From NCBI GenBank assembly GCA_031288555.1, contig JAITRE010000001.1, positions 1 to 64,000 on the forward strand: 64,000 nt of DNA, written 5' to 3'. The DNA comes from Oscillospiraceae bacterium. Lineage in GTDB: Bacteria; Bacillota; Clostridia; Oscillospirales; Acutalibacteraceae. A model generated the notes under the pieces. The model searched no databases and was not told where the DNA came from. It worked only from the letters and a program-made list of their open reading frames with translations. This document shows positions 27,474 through 36,473 of the stretch, in pieces. How positions within the stretch are numbered: the first letter of the stretch is position 1; the number at the start of each line of letters is the position of its first letter. The position numbers were made by a program, and so were the translations under genes.

Positions 27474-27668
27474 ATGAACGTAGATTTAATTTTTAAAATT
27501 GCAGCTATAGGTATAATAGTGGCTATATTAAATCAAGTTCTGATACGTGCCGGAAGAGAAGATCAGGCTATGATGACCACTCTTGCTGGTCTAATAGTTG
27601 TACTTATGATGATAGTTAAAGAAGTGGACAATTTATTTAGAACTATAAAAACAATATTTGAGTTGTGA
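27474..27668 (+). CDS. spoIIIAC: Stage III sporulation protein AC
   Basis: A 64-residue membrane protein with two helices joined by the conserved GREDQA turn, a near-perfect family match in length and sequence. It forms part of the membrane base of the SpoIIIA channel together with SpoIIIAD and SpoIIIAE. GAGGG lies before ATG. It is followed 4 nt later by spoIIIAD. Confidence 0.96.
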   Translation: MNVDLIFKIAAIGIIVAILNQVLIRAGREDQAMMTTLAGLIVVLMMIVKEVDNLFRTIKTIFEL

Positions 27669-27672
27669 TATT

Positions 27673-28062
27673 ATGGAAAGTTTAGCTTTATTTTTACTTG
27701 CAATAATTTGCTCTATGATATGTGTTATGTTAAAAGAACACAATCCTGAGTACTCGTTCATTTTAAGTTTAGCAGCAGGCACATTTATGATTTTATCAGT
27801 ATTTTCTAAGGCTTCATCAATATTTGTTCATCTTAAAAATTTATTATTTGCTGCAAATTTATCATCAGATTACGGAAGTGTGTTGTTTAAATGTTTGGGA
27901 ATTTGTTTTATTTCACAATTTTCTTCTGATTCTTGCAAAGATGCAGGACAAACATCGCTAGCTTCTAAAGTAGAACTTGTGGGAAAAATACTAGTTGTAG
28001 TAACATCTTTGCCAATATTTGAAAAAGTTGTAGAAACCGCAGAAAAGCTTTTAAGAATATAA
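27673..28062 (+). CDS. spoIIIAD: Stage III sporulation protein AD
   Basis: A 129-residue protein with about four transmembrane helices, matching the family in length. ATG at 27673 is chosen over an in-frame TTG at 27658 because it gives the usual length and directly follows the spoIIIAC stop. The ribosome site is weak, so coupling to spoIIIAC is likely. It builds the channel base with SpoIIIAC. Confidence 0.93.
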   Translation: MESLALFLLAIICSMICVMLKEHNPEYSFILSLAAGTFMILSVFSKASSIFVHLKNLLFAANLSSDYGSVLFKCLGICFISQFSSDSCKDAGQTSLASKVELVGKILVVVTSLPIFEKVVETAEKLLRI

Positions 28063-28161
28063 TTAAAATTTTAAAAAATTAATTTTAGATAGATTCAAAA
28101 ATTGCTTAAGTTTTGCAAATCTTTATTTAAGATTGGTAGAGCTTTTCTTGTGAGGAAAGAA

Positions 28162-29346
28162 ATGAAATTTAAAAAAAAGAAATTTCAAGCTGCAATGAGT
28201 TTTTTTGTATTTTTTATATTTTTCTTTTGCTTTCAAAACTTTTCTTCTGCATTTGATAATAACAAAAAAGAAAACAATACTGAAGAAATCTACAAAAATC
28301 AACTAGAAAATAGTGGAGCAAACAAATTAAAAGAAAGTCTACCTGAAGAAACTGCAGAAACCTTGGAAAAAATAGGTGTTGACAGAGTAGATTGGAGACA
28401 ATTAATGGCTCTAACACCGGATAGAATTTTTTTTCAAATATTTAAAATGATAAAAAAAATAGCTCCCGCTCCAATTAAATCTATATTTTATATACTTTCA
28501 ATTGTGTTAATATGCTCTTTACTTGATAATTTAAAAACACCTCTGGAAAAACATTCTTTTAGGAGCATATTATCTGCTGTCAGTTGCTTGTGTATATCTG
28601 TTGCAATAGTTATGCCTATGGTTGGCTTTATTGAAAAAGCGTCCATCGTCATAAAAAGTAGTTCGGGCTTTATGCTATCATACATACCAATAATGGGGGC
28701 AATTTTGTTGAGTGAAGGTAAAGGGGTTTCGGCGAGTTCATATCAAGTTTTAATGATGGGCATAACTCAAGTTATTTCGCAAATTGCTTCGAACGTACTT
28801 GTGCCTATGCTCAATTCTCTTTTGGCAATTTCTCTTGTATCATCTATATCCAGAAGAATTAGTGTTGAGGGGGTTTGTCGTTTTTTTTACAAAATTATAA
28901 AGTGGGTTCTATCTTTATCTATGACAACATTTGCAAGTTTGCTAACTTTACAAAGCATAGTTGGGGCATCTGTTGATAACATTGGATCTAAAGCTGCCAA
29001 ATTTATAATTAGCAGTTTTGTTCCGGTTGTTGGAGGAGCATTAAGTGACGCATTTACAACCGTAAGAAGCTGCGTAAAACTTTTAAAATCTTCTGTTGGT
29101 GCCTTTGGAATTATTGCGGGAGAATTTATATTTTTACCTATCATAATAGAAGCAATGCTTTGGTTGTTTTCAATTTATTTATGCAGCGCTATTAGTGATA
29201 TTTTTAATCTCGGCAAGATTTCAAATTTACTCGCAAACTCGGCGCGAGTTATATCCATGGTCTTATCGGTTGTAATGTCGTGCGTAATTCTTTTAATAAT
29301 TTCCAGTGTGATTGTTTTAACAATTAGCGATAATATTTCTACTTAA
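28162..29346 (+). CDS. spoIIIAE: Stage III sporulation protein AE
   Basis: A 394-residue polytopic membrane protein with a signal peptide-like N-terminus (residues about 10-30), a hydrophilic segment and then about seven helices. Family landmarks include SYIPIMGAILLSEGK and SSFVPVVGGALSDAFTT. It is the large membrane component of the mother-cell complex. The start is at 28162 because GAGG lies 6 nt upstream; the open frame extends 60 nt further without a better site. The 99-nt gap from spoIIIAD is the widest inside the first part of the operon. Confidence 0.95.
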   Translation: MKFKKKKFQAAMSFFVFFIFFFCFQNFSSAFDNNKKENNTEEIYKNQLENSGANKLKESLPEETAETLEKIGVDRVDWRQLMALTPDRIFFQIFKMIKKIAPAPIKSIFYILSIVLICSLLDNLKTPLEKHSFRSILSAVSCLCISVAIVMPMVGFIEKASIVIKSSSGFMLSYIPIMGAILLSEGKGVSASSYQVLMMGITQVISQIASNVLVPMLNSLLAISLVSSISRRISVEGVCRFFYKIIKWVLSLSMTTFASLLTLQSIVGASVDNIGSKAAKFIISSFVPVVGGALSDAFTTVRSCVKLLKSSVGAFGIIAGEFIFLPIIIEAMLWLFSIYLCSAISDIFNLGKISNLLANSARVISMVLSVVMSCVILLIISSVIVLTISDNIST

Positions 29347-29361
29347 AGCGAGGGGTTTTTG

Positions 29362-29847
29362 ATGGGTCAAATACACAAATGGACTTTTGTTTTGTGTTTA
29401 GCTGTTTTAATATGTTCTATTTTTGAAATGACTTCTCCTAACGGCAAAATGCAAAATGTACTACGATTTGTTTTGGGAATTTTCTTACTTTGCGCAATAA
29501 TCGTGCCAATTTCTGATGTTAATTTTAAAAATACTTACTTTAAAAAAATAAATTTACAAAAAACCAATCAACAAGAAACAGAGTTAAAGCAAGAAGTGGA
29601 AAATCAAACTTTAAATTTGGCAAAAAAACGATTAAAAGATCTAGCGGCAAACACTTTATTGCAAGAAAACATAGAGGCAGAAGAAATTGAAATTTTTATG
29701 GATATTAAAGAAGAGGGTAGCATATCAATTAAGAAGATACGTGTTATTTTAGAAAAAAGATCGGAAGAAAAAATAAACAAAGCTAAGGGGGTTTTAAAAA
29801 AAGAACTGGGTATAGAAGACATTGAAGTGAGCTTGAAACTTGACTAA
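29362..29847 (+). CDS. spoIIIAF: Stage III sporulation protein AF
   Basis: A 161-residue protein with two N-terminal transmembrane helices and a soluble C-terminal domain in the intermembrane space. That domain has the ring-building fold related to SpoIIIAG/AH (EIEIFMDIKEEGSISIKKIRVIL). ATG at 29362 follows GAGGGG by 6 nt. Sequence conservation in this subunit is low, so the call relies on position, topology and length. Confidence 0.9.
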   Translation: MGQIHKWTFVLCLAVLICSIFEMTSPNGKMQNVLRFVLGIFLLCAIIVPISDVNFKNTYFKKINLQKTNQQETELKQEVENQTLNLAKKRLKDLAANTLLQENIEAEEIEIFMDIKEEGSISIKKIRVILEKRSEEKINKAKGVLKKELGIEDIEVSLKLD

Positions 29848-29931
29848 TTTTTAAGTTTTCATTTTTAAAATATGCACTCTTTGTGGAAAATAACCATAAA
29901 ATTTTATAGAACGTTGAATAAGGGGGAAAAA

Positions 29932-30525
29932 ATGAATAAAGACTCTAAGACTTTAAGAAAATCAAAAAATCAAACTTTTCTTTTTAAAAATATTTTAGAT
30001 AAATTTGCAAGAAAAGAAGGATTTAAAAAAATTGTTGTAGCAGTTGGCATTTTAGGTATTATATTAGTATTTGTTTCCAGTTTTTTAAAACCCGGTACAA
30101 CGTTAAAATCTGAAAGAAATAAAACATCAGCTCAAACTTACATAGAACAAATGCAGAAAAATCTTGAGTATTTAATAAGTAATATAGAAGGTGCTGGTAA
30201 ATCTGAAGTTTTAATAACACTCGAAAATGGTTCTGAAATAATTTACGCAAGGGAAGAAAAAAAGAACCAAGAATCAAGCGAAGACAAAGCAAAAGGAGAA
30301 CTGGGAAAAATAAAACAAAGTGATGATTTTGAAATTAAATATATAACGGTTAGAGAATCTGATGGAAACGAAAGAGCCTTGCAAATTAAAGAAGTAGAAC
30401 CAAAAGTTAAGGGGGTGGTTGTAGTTTGCGAAGGAGGAAACAACAAAAATGTAAAAGAAAAGATAATAAATGCTATAAAAACAATTTTTAGTATACTAAA
30501 ATCGCAGGTTTTTGTAACACGTTAA
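29932..30525 (+). CDS. spoIIIAG: Stage III sporulation protein AG
   Basis: A 197-residue protein with one N-terminal transmembrane helix (residues about 37-55) and a ring-building domain. The domain includes the conserved stretch MQKNLEYLISNIEGAGKSEV, and the end reads KGVVVVCEGG...VKEKIINAIKTIF. It oligomerises into a large ring in the space between the two sporangial membranes. The start at 29932 has AAGGGGGAAA just upstream; 60 nt of upstream open frame lack a ribosome site. Confidence 0.96.
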   Translation: MNKDSKTLRKSKNQTFLFKNILDKFARKEGFKKIVVAVGILGIILVFVSSFLKPGTTLKSERNKTSAQTYIEQMQKNLEYLISNIEGAGKSEVLITLENGSEIIYAREEKKNQESSEDKAKGELGKIKQSDDFEIKYITVRESDGNERALQIKEVEPKVKGVVVVCEGGNNKNVKEKIINAIKTIFSILKSQVFVTR

Positions 30526-30627
30526 TTGACATAAAAAACTTTAAAAAATCAATTTTTGTTTTAAAAACCACCGCGTTTAAATAAATTTATTTTAACAAAA
30601 GACAAAAAATTAAAGGGGGAGATTTTG

Positions 30628-31239
30628 ATGGCTTATTTTGGAAAACGTCAACTAGTGCTGGCGGCTTTGGTTGTTGCTTTAGGAACGGCGGTATATTTAA
30701 ATTGGCAATTTTCTGCTAATAAGGATCTTGTTATAACAGATATTGAAAGCGATTCAAAAGAATTGGGAGAAGCTCAATTTGTAAACAATAATGTTGAGGG
30801 GCAAAATGCTGAAATAGAAGATGCCGATTCAGAAAGTGACGACGTTCAAAATCAAGAAGTTTCTACTAAACCTCAAGAAGAAGGTGAAGGAAAAAATTAT
30901 TTTGAACAGACAAAACTAAAACGAAAAAAAACTCACGAAGAAGCTACTAATGCAATAAAAAAAATTCTTGATAGTGTAACGTCAAGCGAAAGTGCAAAAA
31001 CAGAAGCTATAAAACAAGGCGGAGAAATAACAAAAACTATACAACAAGAAAGTAATGTGGAAAGCCTTCTTGCTGCAAAAGGATTCGAAGAAAGTATCGC
31101 TTTCATACACAACGATGAATGTACTGTCGTTGTTGAAAAAGGTTTACTTAACAAAAACAGCTTACTTGATATAAAAGATATCGTTGTGGGTCAAGGTGGA
31201 ATTGCAATTGAAAAAATAAAGATAATTGAAGCAAAATAA
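30628..31239 (+). CDS. spoIIIAH: Stage III sporulation protein AH
   Basis: A 203-residue protein with the highly conserved N-terminus MAYFGKRQLVLAALVVALGT, a membrane helix ending in NWQF. An acidic linker follows, then a C-terminal ring-forming domain with the FIHNDECTVVVEKG region. It binds forespore SpoIIQ to join the two membranes into one channel. GGGGGAG precedes ATG at correct spacing. It is last in the operon; 100 nt separate it from spoIIIAG. No terminator is visible directly after it, and an array of DnaA-box-like sequences begins about 60 nt downstream. Confidence 0.96.
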   Translation: MAYFGKRQLVLAALVVALGTAVYLNWQFSANKDLVITDIESDSKELGEAQFVNNNVEGQNAEIEDADSESDDVQNQEVSTKPQEEGEGKNYFEQTKLKRKKTHEEATNAIKKILDSVTSSESAKTEAIKQGGEITKTIQQESNVESLLAAKGFEESIAFIHNDECTVVVEKGLLNKNSLLDIKDIVVGQGGIAIEKIKIIEAK

Positions 31240-31298
31240 AAAATAAATGTTGACACGTTTATATATACACATTGTTGTTGAATTTTTTTCTAAATAAT

Positions 31299-31424
31299 TT
31301 ATCAACAATTGTAGTTTAAAATATTTGCAACTAAATTTAGGCTTTATATTTTGATTTTATCAACATTTTCAACAGAGTTTTAAACAGTTTCAACCGAGTT
31401 TTCAACAAAAACGTTTAATCAACA
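31299..31424 (+). repeat. Cluster of seven DnaA-box-like 9-mers with a 21-nt period
   Basis: All are in the same orientation: TTATCAACA at 31299 and 31357, TTTTCAACA at 31366, TTTTAAACA at 31378, GTTTCAACC at 31387, TTTTCAACA at 31399 and TAATCAACA at 31416. Spacing in the core alternates 9 and 12 nt, so a 21-nt unit (two helical turns) is repeated. TTATCAACA differs from the consensus DnaA box TTATCCACA at one base. Confidence 0.6.
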
Positions 31425-31689
31425 GTAATTACAAAATGTATTTGGATACTCAGTAATTTAGACAAAACACAAATTTTTTGAAAAACTAAATAGTTTTTTT
31501 AAAAAAATAATTTGGTTTTGTCTTTTAATAAAAGATTAACTTGAAAAAAATAATATAATTAAATTGTTAATTTTTGCTAAAAATTTTAATAATATATTAA
31601 GAAAAATAAAATATTAACTAAAAATTGATAAAAATATAGAAGTTGTTCAAAAAACTTATTTTGGTTTCGGCTTAATAATTTATGGTGGC

Positions 31690-32709
31690 TTAATCACTTT
31701 TAAACCAAAGTAAATGAGCTATAGACGGTATACTTTCTCCTTGCTGAGAAGAAGTTGGCGACATTAAAGCTCCTGTTGCCATAAATAAAACATTTTTCAT
31801 CTCTTTTCTTCTCATACTTTTAAATACATAAGAACAAAGAATTAACCCGGAACACCCACATCCAGAGCCTCCAGAATGAACATCTTGTTCCTCTCTGTGA
31901 AAAACCATCAAACCACAATCATTGTGTCTGTCTCCGAGAATAATTTTTTCTTTAAGCAAAAGCTCTTTTAAAATTTTGCTACCAACCACACCTAAATCTC
32001 CTGTTAAAATTAAATCAAAATCTTGCGGATGAGTTTTTGTGTCTTCAAAAAAATTTTTAAGAGTATCTGCAGCAGCGGGCGCCATAGCAGCCCCCATATT
32101 TGTGGTATCTTTTACTCCTAAATCAACCATTTTTCCAAAAGTTACAGCTTGAATAAAAGGCCCTTGGCCACTTGTTGCAACTACTGCGGCACCAGAACCA
32201 GTTACTGTCCATTGAGCCGTTTGAAATCTTTGGCAACCATACTCTAAGGGAAATCTATATTGCCTTTCTGCAGCACAAAAATGCGAAGAAGTAACTCCAA
32301 CACATCGATTTGCCGCTTTGGACGCAACCATTATAGAGGCCATCGACAAAACTTGCGCCATTGTAGAGCAAGCCCCAAATTGCCCTACGAAAGGTATGTT
32401 AAAATCTTTAATCCCAAATGTTGAGGAAAGACACTGATTAAGAAGGTCTCCAGAAAAAATTATATTTATATCTTCTGGTTTAATTTTTGACTTTTTAATA
32501 GCAAGACTTACAGCTTCTGTTTGAAGACGACTTTCGCCTTTTTCAAAAGAATCTTCGCCCAACTTACTGTCTTCAAAAATTTTATCAAAATATTTAGCAA
32601 ACGGACCTTGACCCTCTTTTTTACCACAAACCGCCGCAAAACCTTCTATGTTAGGCATATTTTTAAACTTTATTGTATATTTTCCAACTCTTTCAATCGT
32701 GAGAATCAC
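31690..32709 (-). CDS. spoVAD: Stage V sporulation protein AD
   Basis: About 335 residues with a thiolase-like fold. The SpoVAD sequence features CGKKEGQGPFAKYFD, SGDLLNQCLSSTFG, GQFGACSTMAQ and SHFCAAERQYRFPLEYG are plain. It binds dipicolinic acid and helps load it into the forespore. The frame opens with GTG at 32709, but the only good ribosome site (AGAGGTGA, 32706-32713) overlaps that codon. The family N-terminus aligns best from an in-frame ATT at 32695-32697, so a rare ATT start is possible. spoVAC and spoVAE, its usual neighbours, are absent on both sides. Confidence 0.95.
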   Translation of the reverse strand: MILTIERVGKYTIKFKNMPNIEGFAAVCGKKEGQGPFAKYFDKIFEDSKLGEDSFEKGESRLQTEAVSLAIKKSKIKPEDINIIFSGDLLNQCLSSTFGIKDFNIPFVGQFGACSTMAQVLSMASIMVASKAANRCVGVTSSHFCAAERQYRFPLEYGCQRFQTAQWTVTGSGAAVVATSGQGPFIQAVTFGKMVDLGVKDTTNMGAAMAPAAADTLKNFFEDTKTHPQDFDLILTGDLGVVGSKILKELLLKEKIILGDRHNDCGLMVFHREEQDVHSGGSGCGCSGLILCSYVFKSMRRKEMKNVLFMATGALMSPTSSQQGESIPSIAHLLWFKSD

Positions 32710-32813
32710 CTCTGTTTATTAATAACTATATAATAATTTTGAGTATCTCGACAAAATATTAAAACTTAAAATTTAAAACAAACGCCATAAAAACGTTATT
32801 TTTTATTAATTAT

Positions 32814-32966
32814 CTAAAAAATACTTTTTATTAATACTTTTCTAATAGAAAAGCCCAATAACATACCTAAAAATCCAACTAAAATAAAAATTTTCATCGT
32901 TGCTAAAGTCCTTCTGCCCAATATAAAATAGCTAAATAATAAAAACAAAAATTTTATTACTTTCAT
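32814..32966 (-). CDS. 50-residue membrane protein upstream of spoVAD
   Basis: A short frame starting MKVIKFLFLLFSYFILGRRT and continuing to a second hydrophobic segment (MKIFILVGFLGMLLGFSIRK), so two membrane helices joined by a basic turn. A strong GGAGG lies 7 nt before ATG. It ends 104 nt before the spoVAD start region on the same strand and is likely co-transcribed. It is not SpoVAC, which is about three times longer. No family is recognised. Its size and place suggest a small sporulation membrane protein, but this is inference. Confidence 0.6.
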   Translation of the reverse strand: MKVIKFLFLLFSYFILGRRTLATMKIFILVGFLGMLLGFSIRKVLIKSIF

Positions 32967-33622
32967 TTTTCCTCCATTTAGAAAAACTTTTTAAACTTAA
33001 AATCAATATAAATAAAAAATTAAACATTCAAAACTTTTCATTATAAATTATTGACAAAACTTTAAAATTTAAACCCAGTAACTTTTTGTCAACAAAATAA
33101 TTTTTTTAAAAACTTAATAGTTATAAAAATACTTTTAAACTATATTTCTAAAAAATTAGACTTACTTATTTAAATTATAAATATTAAAATTTGAACTTAA
33201 TTTTTAATCCGTAAATATAAAAACACCTTAAGCTTTTATCTTTAGCTAAGCTTAGGGTGTTATAATTTTAATTTAGTATTTTCAAAAATTAAAAAATTGC
33301 TACAAATTCCTGTGATAATTTTCAAATCTTAACAAAAAATTTTATTATTTTTAAGAAGACAGCAATTTAAAATTTTATTAAAAAGCAAATTTTTAAACTC
33401 AAATTATAGGTAAAATTCTTTACAAGAACTTACAAACGTTGAACTATATAAATTTTATAAGACCAAATTTAACTTTTTTTACGTCAGAGTTTTAAATTTA
33501 CGTTCACACTTAATGTTTTAAATCAATCGTTAATTGGTTTAAAACACTGAAAAATTTAATAACATTCTTAAAAAACTTGCGAATTTTACGTGTTATCATA
33601 TTATGTAGAAAAAATTAATAAA
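32967..33622. other. Spacer downstream of rny
   Basis: Holds only the long hairpin at 33222-33261. The 360 nt between the rny stop and that hairpin show no gene or known RNA motif. Confidence 0.4.
33222..33261 (-). terminator. Long-stem terminator downstream of rny
   Basis: AACACCTTAAGCTT (33222-33235) and AAGCTTAGGGTGTT (33248-33261) form a 14-bp stem with one G-U or A-C pair, depending on strand. On the minus strand the stem is followed by TTTTTATATTT, so it most likely ends the rny transcript, 360 nt past its stop. Confidence 0.75.
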
Positions 33623-35179
33623 CTATCTAGCGTAATCCATAAAACGACTTTCTCTTATAATGTTAACTTTAATTTGACCAGGGAATTTAAGATCATCTTG
33701 AACTTTTTTGCAAATGTTTCTTGCAAGCAAAGCCATTGCCTCATCTTTAATTGTATCTGGGTTTACTATAATCCTAATTTCCCTTCCGGCTTGAATAGCA
33801 AAACAATGCTCTACACCATCAAAAGAAGAAGCTAATTCTTCCAATTTTTCAAGGCGTTTTATATGATTTTCAAGGTTTTCTCTTCTGGCTCCGGGTCTAG
33901 CAGCAGAAATTGCATCTGCAGCCTGAACAATACAAGCAACCAAACTATTGGGTTCTACATCTCCGTGATGAGCTTCTATCGCGTGAATAATGGCTGGATC
34001 CTCTTTATATTTCCTAGCTACATCAGCACCAATCTCAACGTGAGAACCTTCGATAGTATGGCTTAAAGCCTTTCCTATATCATGTAAAAGACCAGCTCTT
34101 CTAGCAAAAATGGGATCAATTCCGATTTCAAAACATATCATCGCACAAATTTGAGAAACTTCTAATGAATGTTCAAGAACATTTTGACCGTAACTCATCC
34201 TGTAGTGCAGTCTACCTAAGAGCTCAACAAGATCTGGGTGAAGTGGAGCAATTTTTGCCTCAATTACAGCTCTTTCTCCTTCTGACTTTATGGTGTTGTT
34301 AACCTCTTGTTTTGCTTTTTCAATCATTTCTTCAATTTTGGTAGGATGAATTCTTCCATCAAGAATAAGCTTCTCAAGAGCCACTCTAGCAATTTCTCTA
34401 CGAACTGGATCAAAAGTGGAAAGAGTTATAGCTTCTGGCGTATCGTCAATTATAAGATCGACGCCCGTTAACATTTCAATTGTCCTAATATTTCGTCCTT
34501 CGCGGCCTATAATTCTTCCCTTCATATCGTCGCTTGGAAGCATAACTACAGAAATAGTTGTTTCAGCAACATGATCAGCAGCTATACGTTGCATTACCGT
34601 AGACAATATTTCTCTTGATTTTTTGTCTGACTCATTTTTTAGTCGTTGTTCAAAATCTTTAATTTTTAAACTTTTTTCACGATCTAATTCTAAATCTATT
34701 TTTTTAAGCAATTTTTCTTTTGCTTGTTCTTGAGAAAGCTCAGATATTTCTTCTAATAAAGAAAGCTGTTTATTTTTAAAAATTTCAGCTTCATTTAATT
34801 TTTCTTGAGCAAGCTTCAATTTATTGTTAATATTTTCATGCCTAGAATCTAGTTGATTTGACCTTTTTTCTAAAAACTCTTCTTTTTCTTGAAGTTTCCT
34901 TTCTTGTTTAGCAATATTTCTACGTTGATCCGACAACTCTCTATCAGCATCTGTCCTGGATTTTATAATCTCATCTTTCGCTTGCAACAATGCATCCTTT
35001 TTTTTTACTTCCGCTTCTCGTTTAGCATCTTCAATTATATGTTTAGCTTCTTCTTCGACGGAATTCAGTGTAATTCTGTCTATTTTTTTCTTGCGAGACA
35101 TCCCAAAGGTAAACCCACCATAAGCTCCGGCAAAAACGCAAAATATAATCAACAAAATAATACTCCAAAAATTAAACAA
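33623..35179 (-). CDS. rny: Ribonuclease Y
   Basis: A 518-residue membrane-anchored endoribonuclease that starts mRNA decay. An N-terminal transmembrane helix (residues 4-25) is followed by a long charged coiled coil (about 30-200). A KH domain follows with [19 protein letters not shown], then an HD domain with metal ligands in HSLEVS and LLHDIGKA, and a C-terminal region. RicT, encoded at 54.3 kb, belongs to a complex that modulates this enzyme in Bacillus. Start is TTG at 35179 with a strong AGGAGG site 9 nt upstream. Confidence 0.97.
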   Translation of the reverse strand: MFNFWSIILLIIFCVFAGAYGGFTFGMSRKKKIDRITLNSVEEEAKHIIEDAKREAEVKKKDALLQAKDEIIKSRTDADRELSDQRRNIAKQERKLQEKEEFLEKRSNQLDSRHENINNKLKLAQEKLNEAEIFKNKQLSLLEEISELSQEQAKEKLLKKIDLELDREKSLKIKDFEQRLKNESDKKSREILSTVMQRIAADHVAETTISVVMLPSDDMKGRIIGREGRNIRTIEMLTGVDLIIDDTPEAITLSTFDPVRREIARVALEKLILDGRIHPTKIEEMIEKAKQEVNNTIKSEGERAVIEAKIAPLHPDLVELLGRLHYRMSYGQNVLEHSLEVSQICAMICFEIGIDPIFARRAGLLHDIGKALSHTIEGSHVEIGADVARKYKEDPAIIHAIEAHHGDVEPNSLVACIVQAADAISAARPGARRENLENHIKRLEKLEELASSFDGVEHCFAIQAGREIRIIVNPDTIKDEAMALLARNICKKVQDDLKFPGQIKVNIIRESRFMDYAR

Positions 35180-35440
35180 CTCAGTAGCACCTCCTATTTT
35201 TTGTCAAAGATCGAATCGTAAACATTAATTTCCTACATTAATCATGCATCAAATACTCGATAATGACTAAAACAAACAAATATGCTAATATTGTTAATGG
35301 AGTGGGTGAGGTCTGTTTAACAATAAAATTAACATATTAAAACTTACATTAATATTTTACTTTAAATTGCATAATAAAACAACTTAAATAGTGATAAAAT
35401 TAAAGAGCTTTTTTGAATTTTTTAACAGGAGGTTTATTTT

Positions 35441-36148
35441 ATGAATTCTCGTTTTATAAGTTTAAAAGGTACTAAAAACACCCGAGATCTAGGAGGATAC
35501 AAAACTTTAGACGGCAAAACAACAAAATACAAGGTTTTTCTCCGTTCAGATAATACAGATAAATTAACAAGCGATGATATAAAAATCCTTAAAAATAAAT
35601 ACAACGTCTCAACAGTTATTGATTTAAGAAACGAATTTGAAATTAAAAGTTGTAAAGATAAACTTTCTGAAGCTGAAGGAATAAAATACTTTAGCTTTCC
35701 TATAACAATTTCAATTCAAAACATGAAAAACTTAATAGAAAACAAAACTACTTTATCAGATGCTTACTTTGACCTTATAAACAAAAAAAGCATAATAAAA
35801 AAACTTTTTAAAATAATTGAAAATTCAAAAGATGGTGCTATTTTATTTCATTGCGTTCACGGCAAAGATAGAACTGGAGCTTTGTCTATGATTCTTTTAG
35901 GACTTGCAAATGTTAGCAAAGAAGATATTGTAAAAGATTATGAAAAAACGTTTGAGCTTATAAAAAATGAAAAATATGTAAAAAACGGAATAGAAAAAAA
36001 CGGCTTGTCTTTATACCAATCGCTTAGAGAATATATAGAGCCAGTTATTGATTATATTGAGCAAACCTTTAAAACTTTTGAAAAATATTTAATATGGTGC
36101 GGCGTCAACAACGAAACAATATCGCTTGTTAAAAGTAAATTTGTTTAA
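35441..36148 (+). CDS. Tyrosine/serine protein phosphatase (DSP-like, Y_phosphatase3)
   Basis: A 235-residue cytoplasmic protein. It begins with the family block NTRDLGGYKT and the RSDNTDKLT segment, followed by STVIDLRNEFEIK. The catalytic P-loop C-x5-R is in HCVHGKDRTGALS (about residue 143). Such enzymes remove phosphate from tyrosine or phosphoinositides; substrate unknown. AGGAGG precedes ATG at correct spacing. It stands alone on the plus strand between minus-strand genes. Confidence 0.9.
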   Translation: MNSRFISLKGTKNTRDLGGYKTLDGKTTKYKVFLRSDNTDKLTSDDIKILKNKYNVSTVIDLRNEFEIKSCKDKLSEAEGIKYFSFPITISIQNMKNLIENKTTLSDAYFDLINKKSIIKKLFKIIENSKDGAILFHCVHGKDRTGALSMILLGLANVSKEDIVKDYEKTFELIKNEKYVKNGIEKNGLSLYQSLREYIEPVIDYIEQTFKTFEKYLIWCGVNNETISLVKSKFV

Positions 36149-36473
36149 AATTTATTTTTATCTAAAACACGTTTTAAAACTATCGCCAAAGTAAAAATCA
36201 ATCAAGCAACTTTAAAAACTTAATTACAAATTACTTATTTAAGTTTAATAAAATTCTTAATAAATCTTAAAACGCACCAAAACTTCTTTTATTAAAAAAT
36301 TCAATATTTTCGAAAACCCATTAAAACCAAATTCTTTTGAAATTGCAATCCTTGCAAAACTTAAAAATCAGCTTAAAAAATCAAAACCACCTAAGATACG
36401 CAATCAAACACAGTTAATAATTTAAGAACTAAAGATATATCTCTTAAAAATAATCTGTAATAACAATGCTGTT
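36149..36473. other. Gene-free spacer between convergent genes
   Basis: 325 nt between the phosphatase and dCMP deaminase ends. A/T-rich, without a clear terminator for either gene. Confidence 0.4.
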
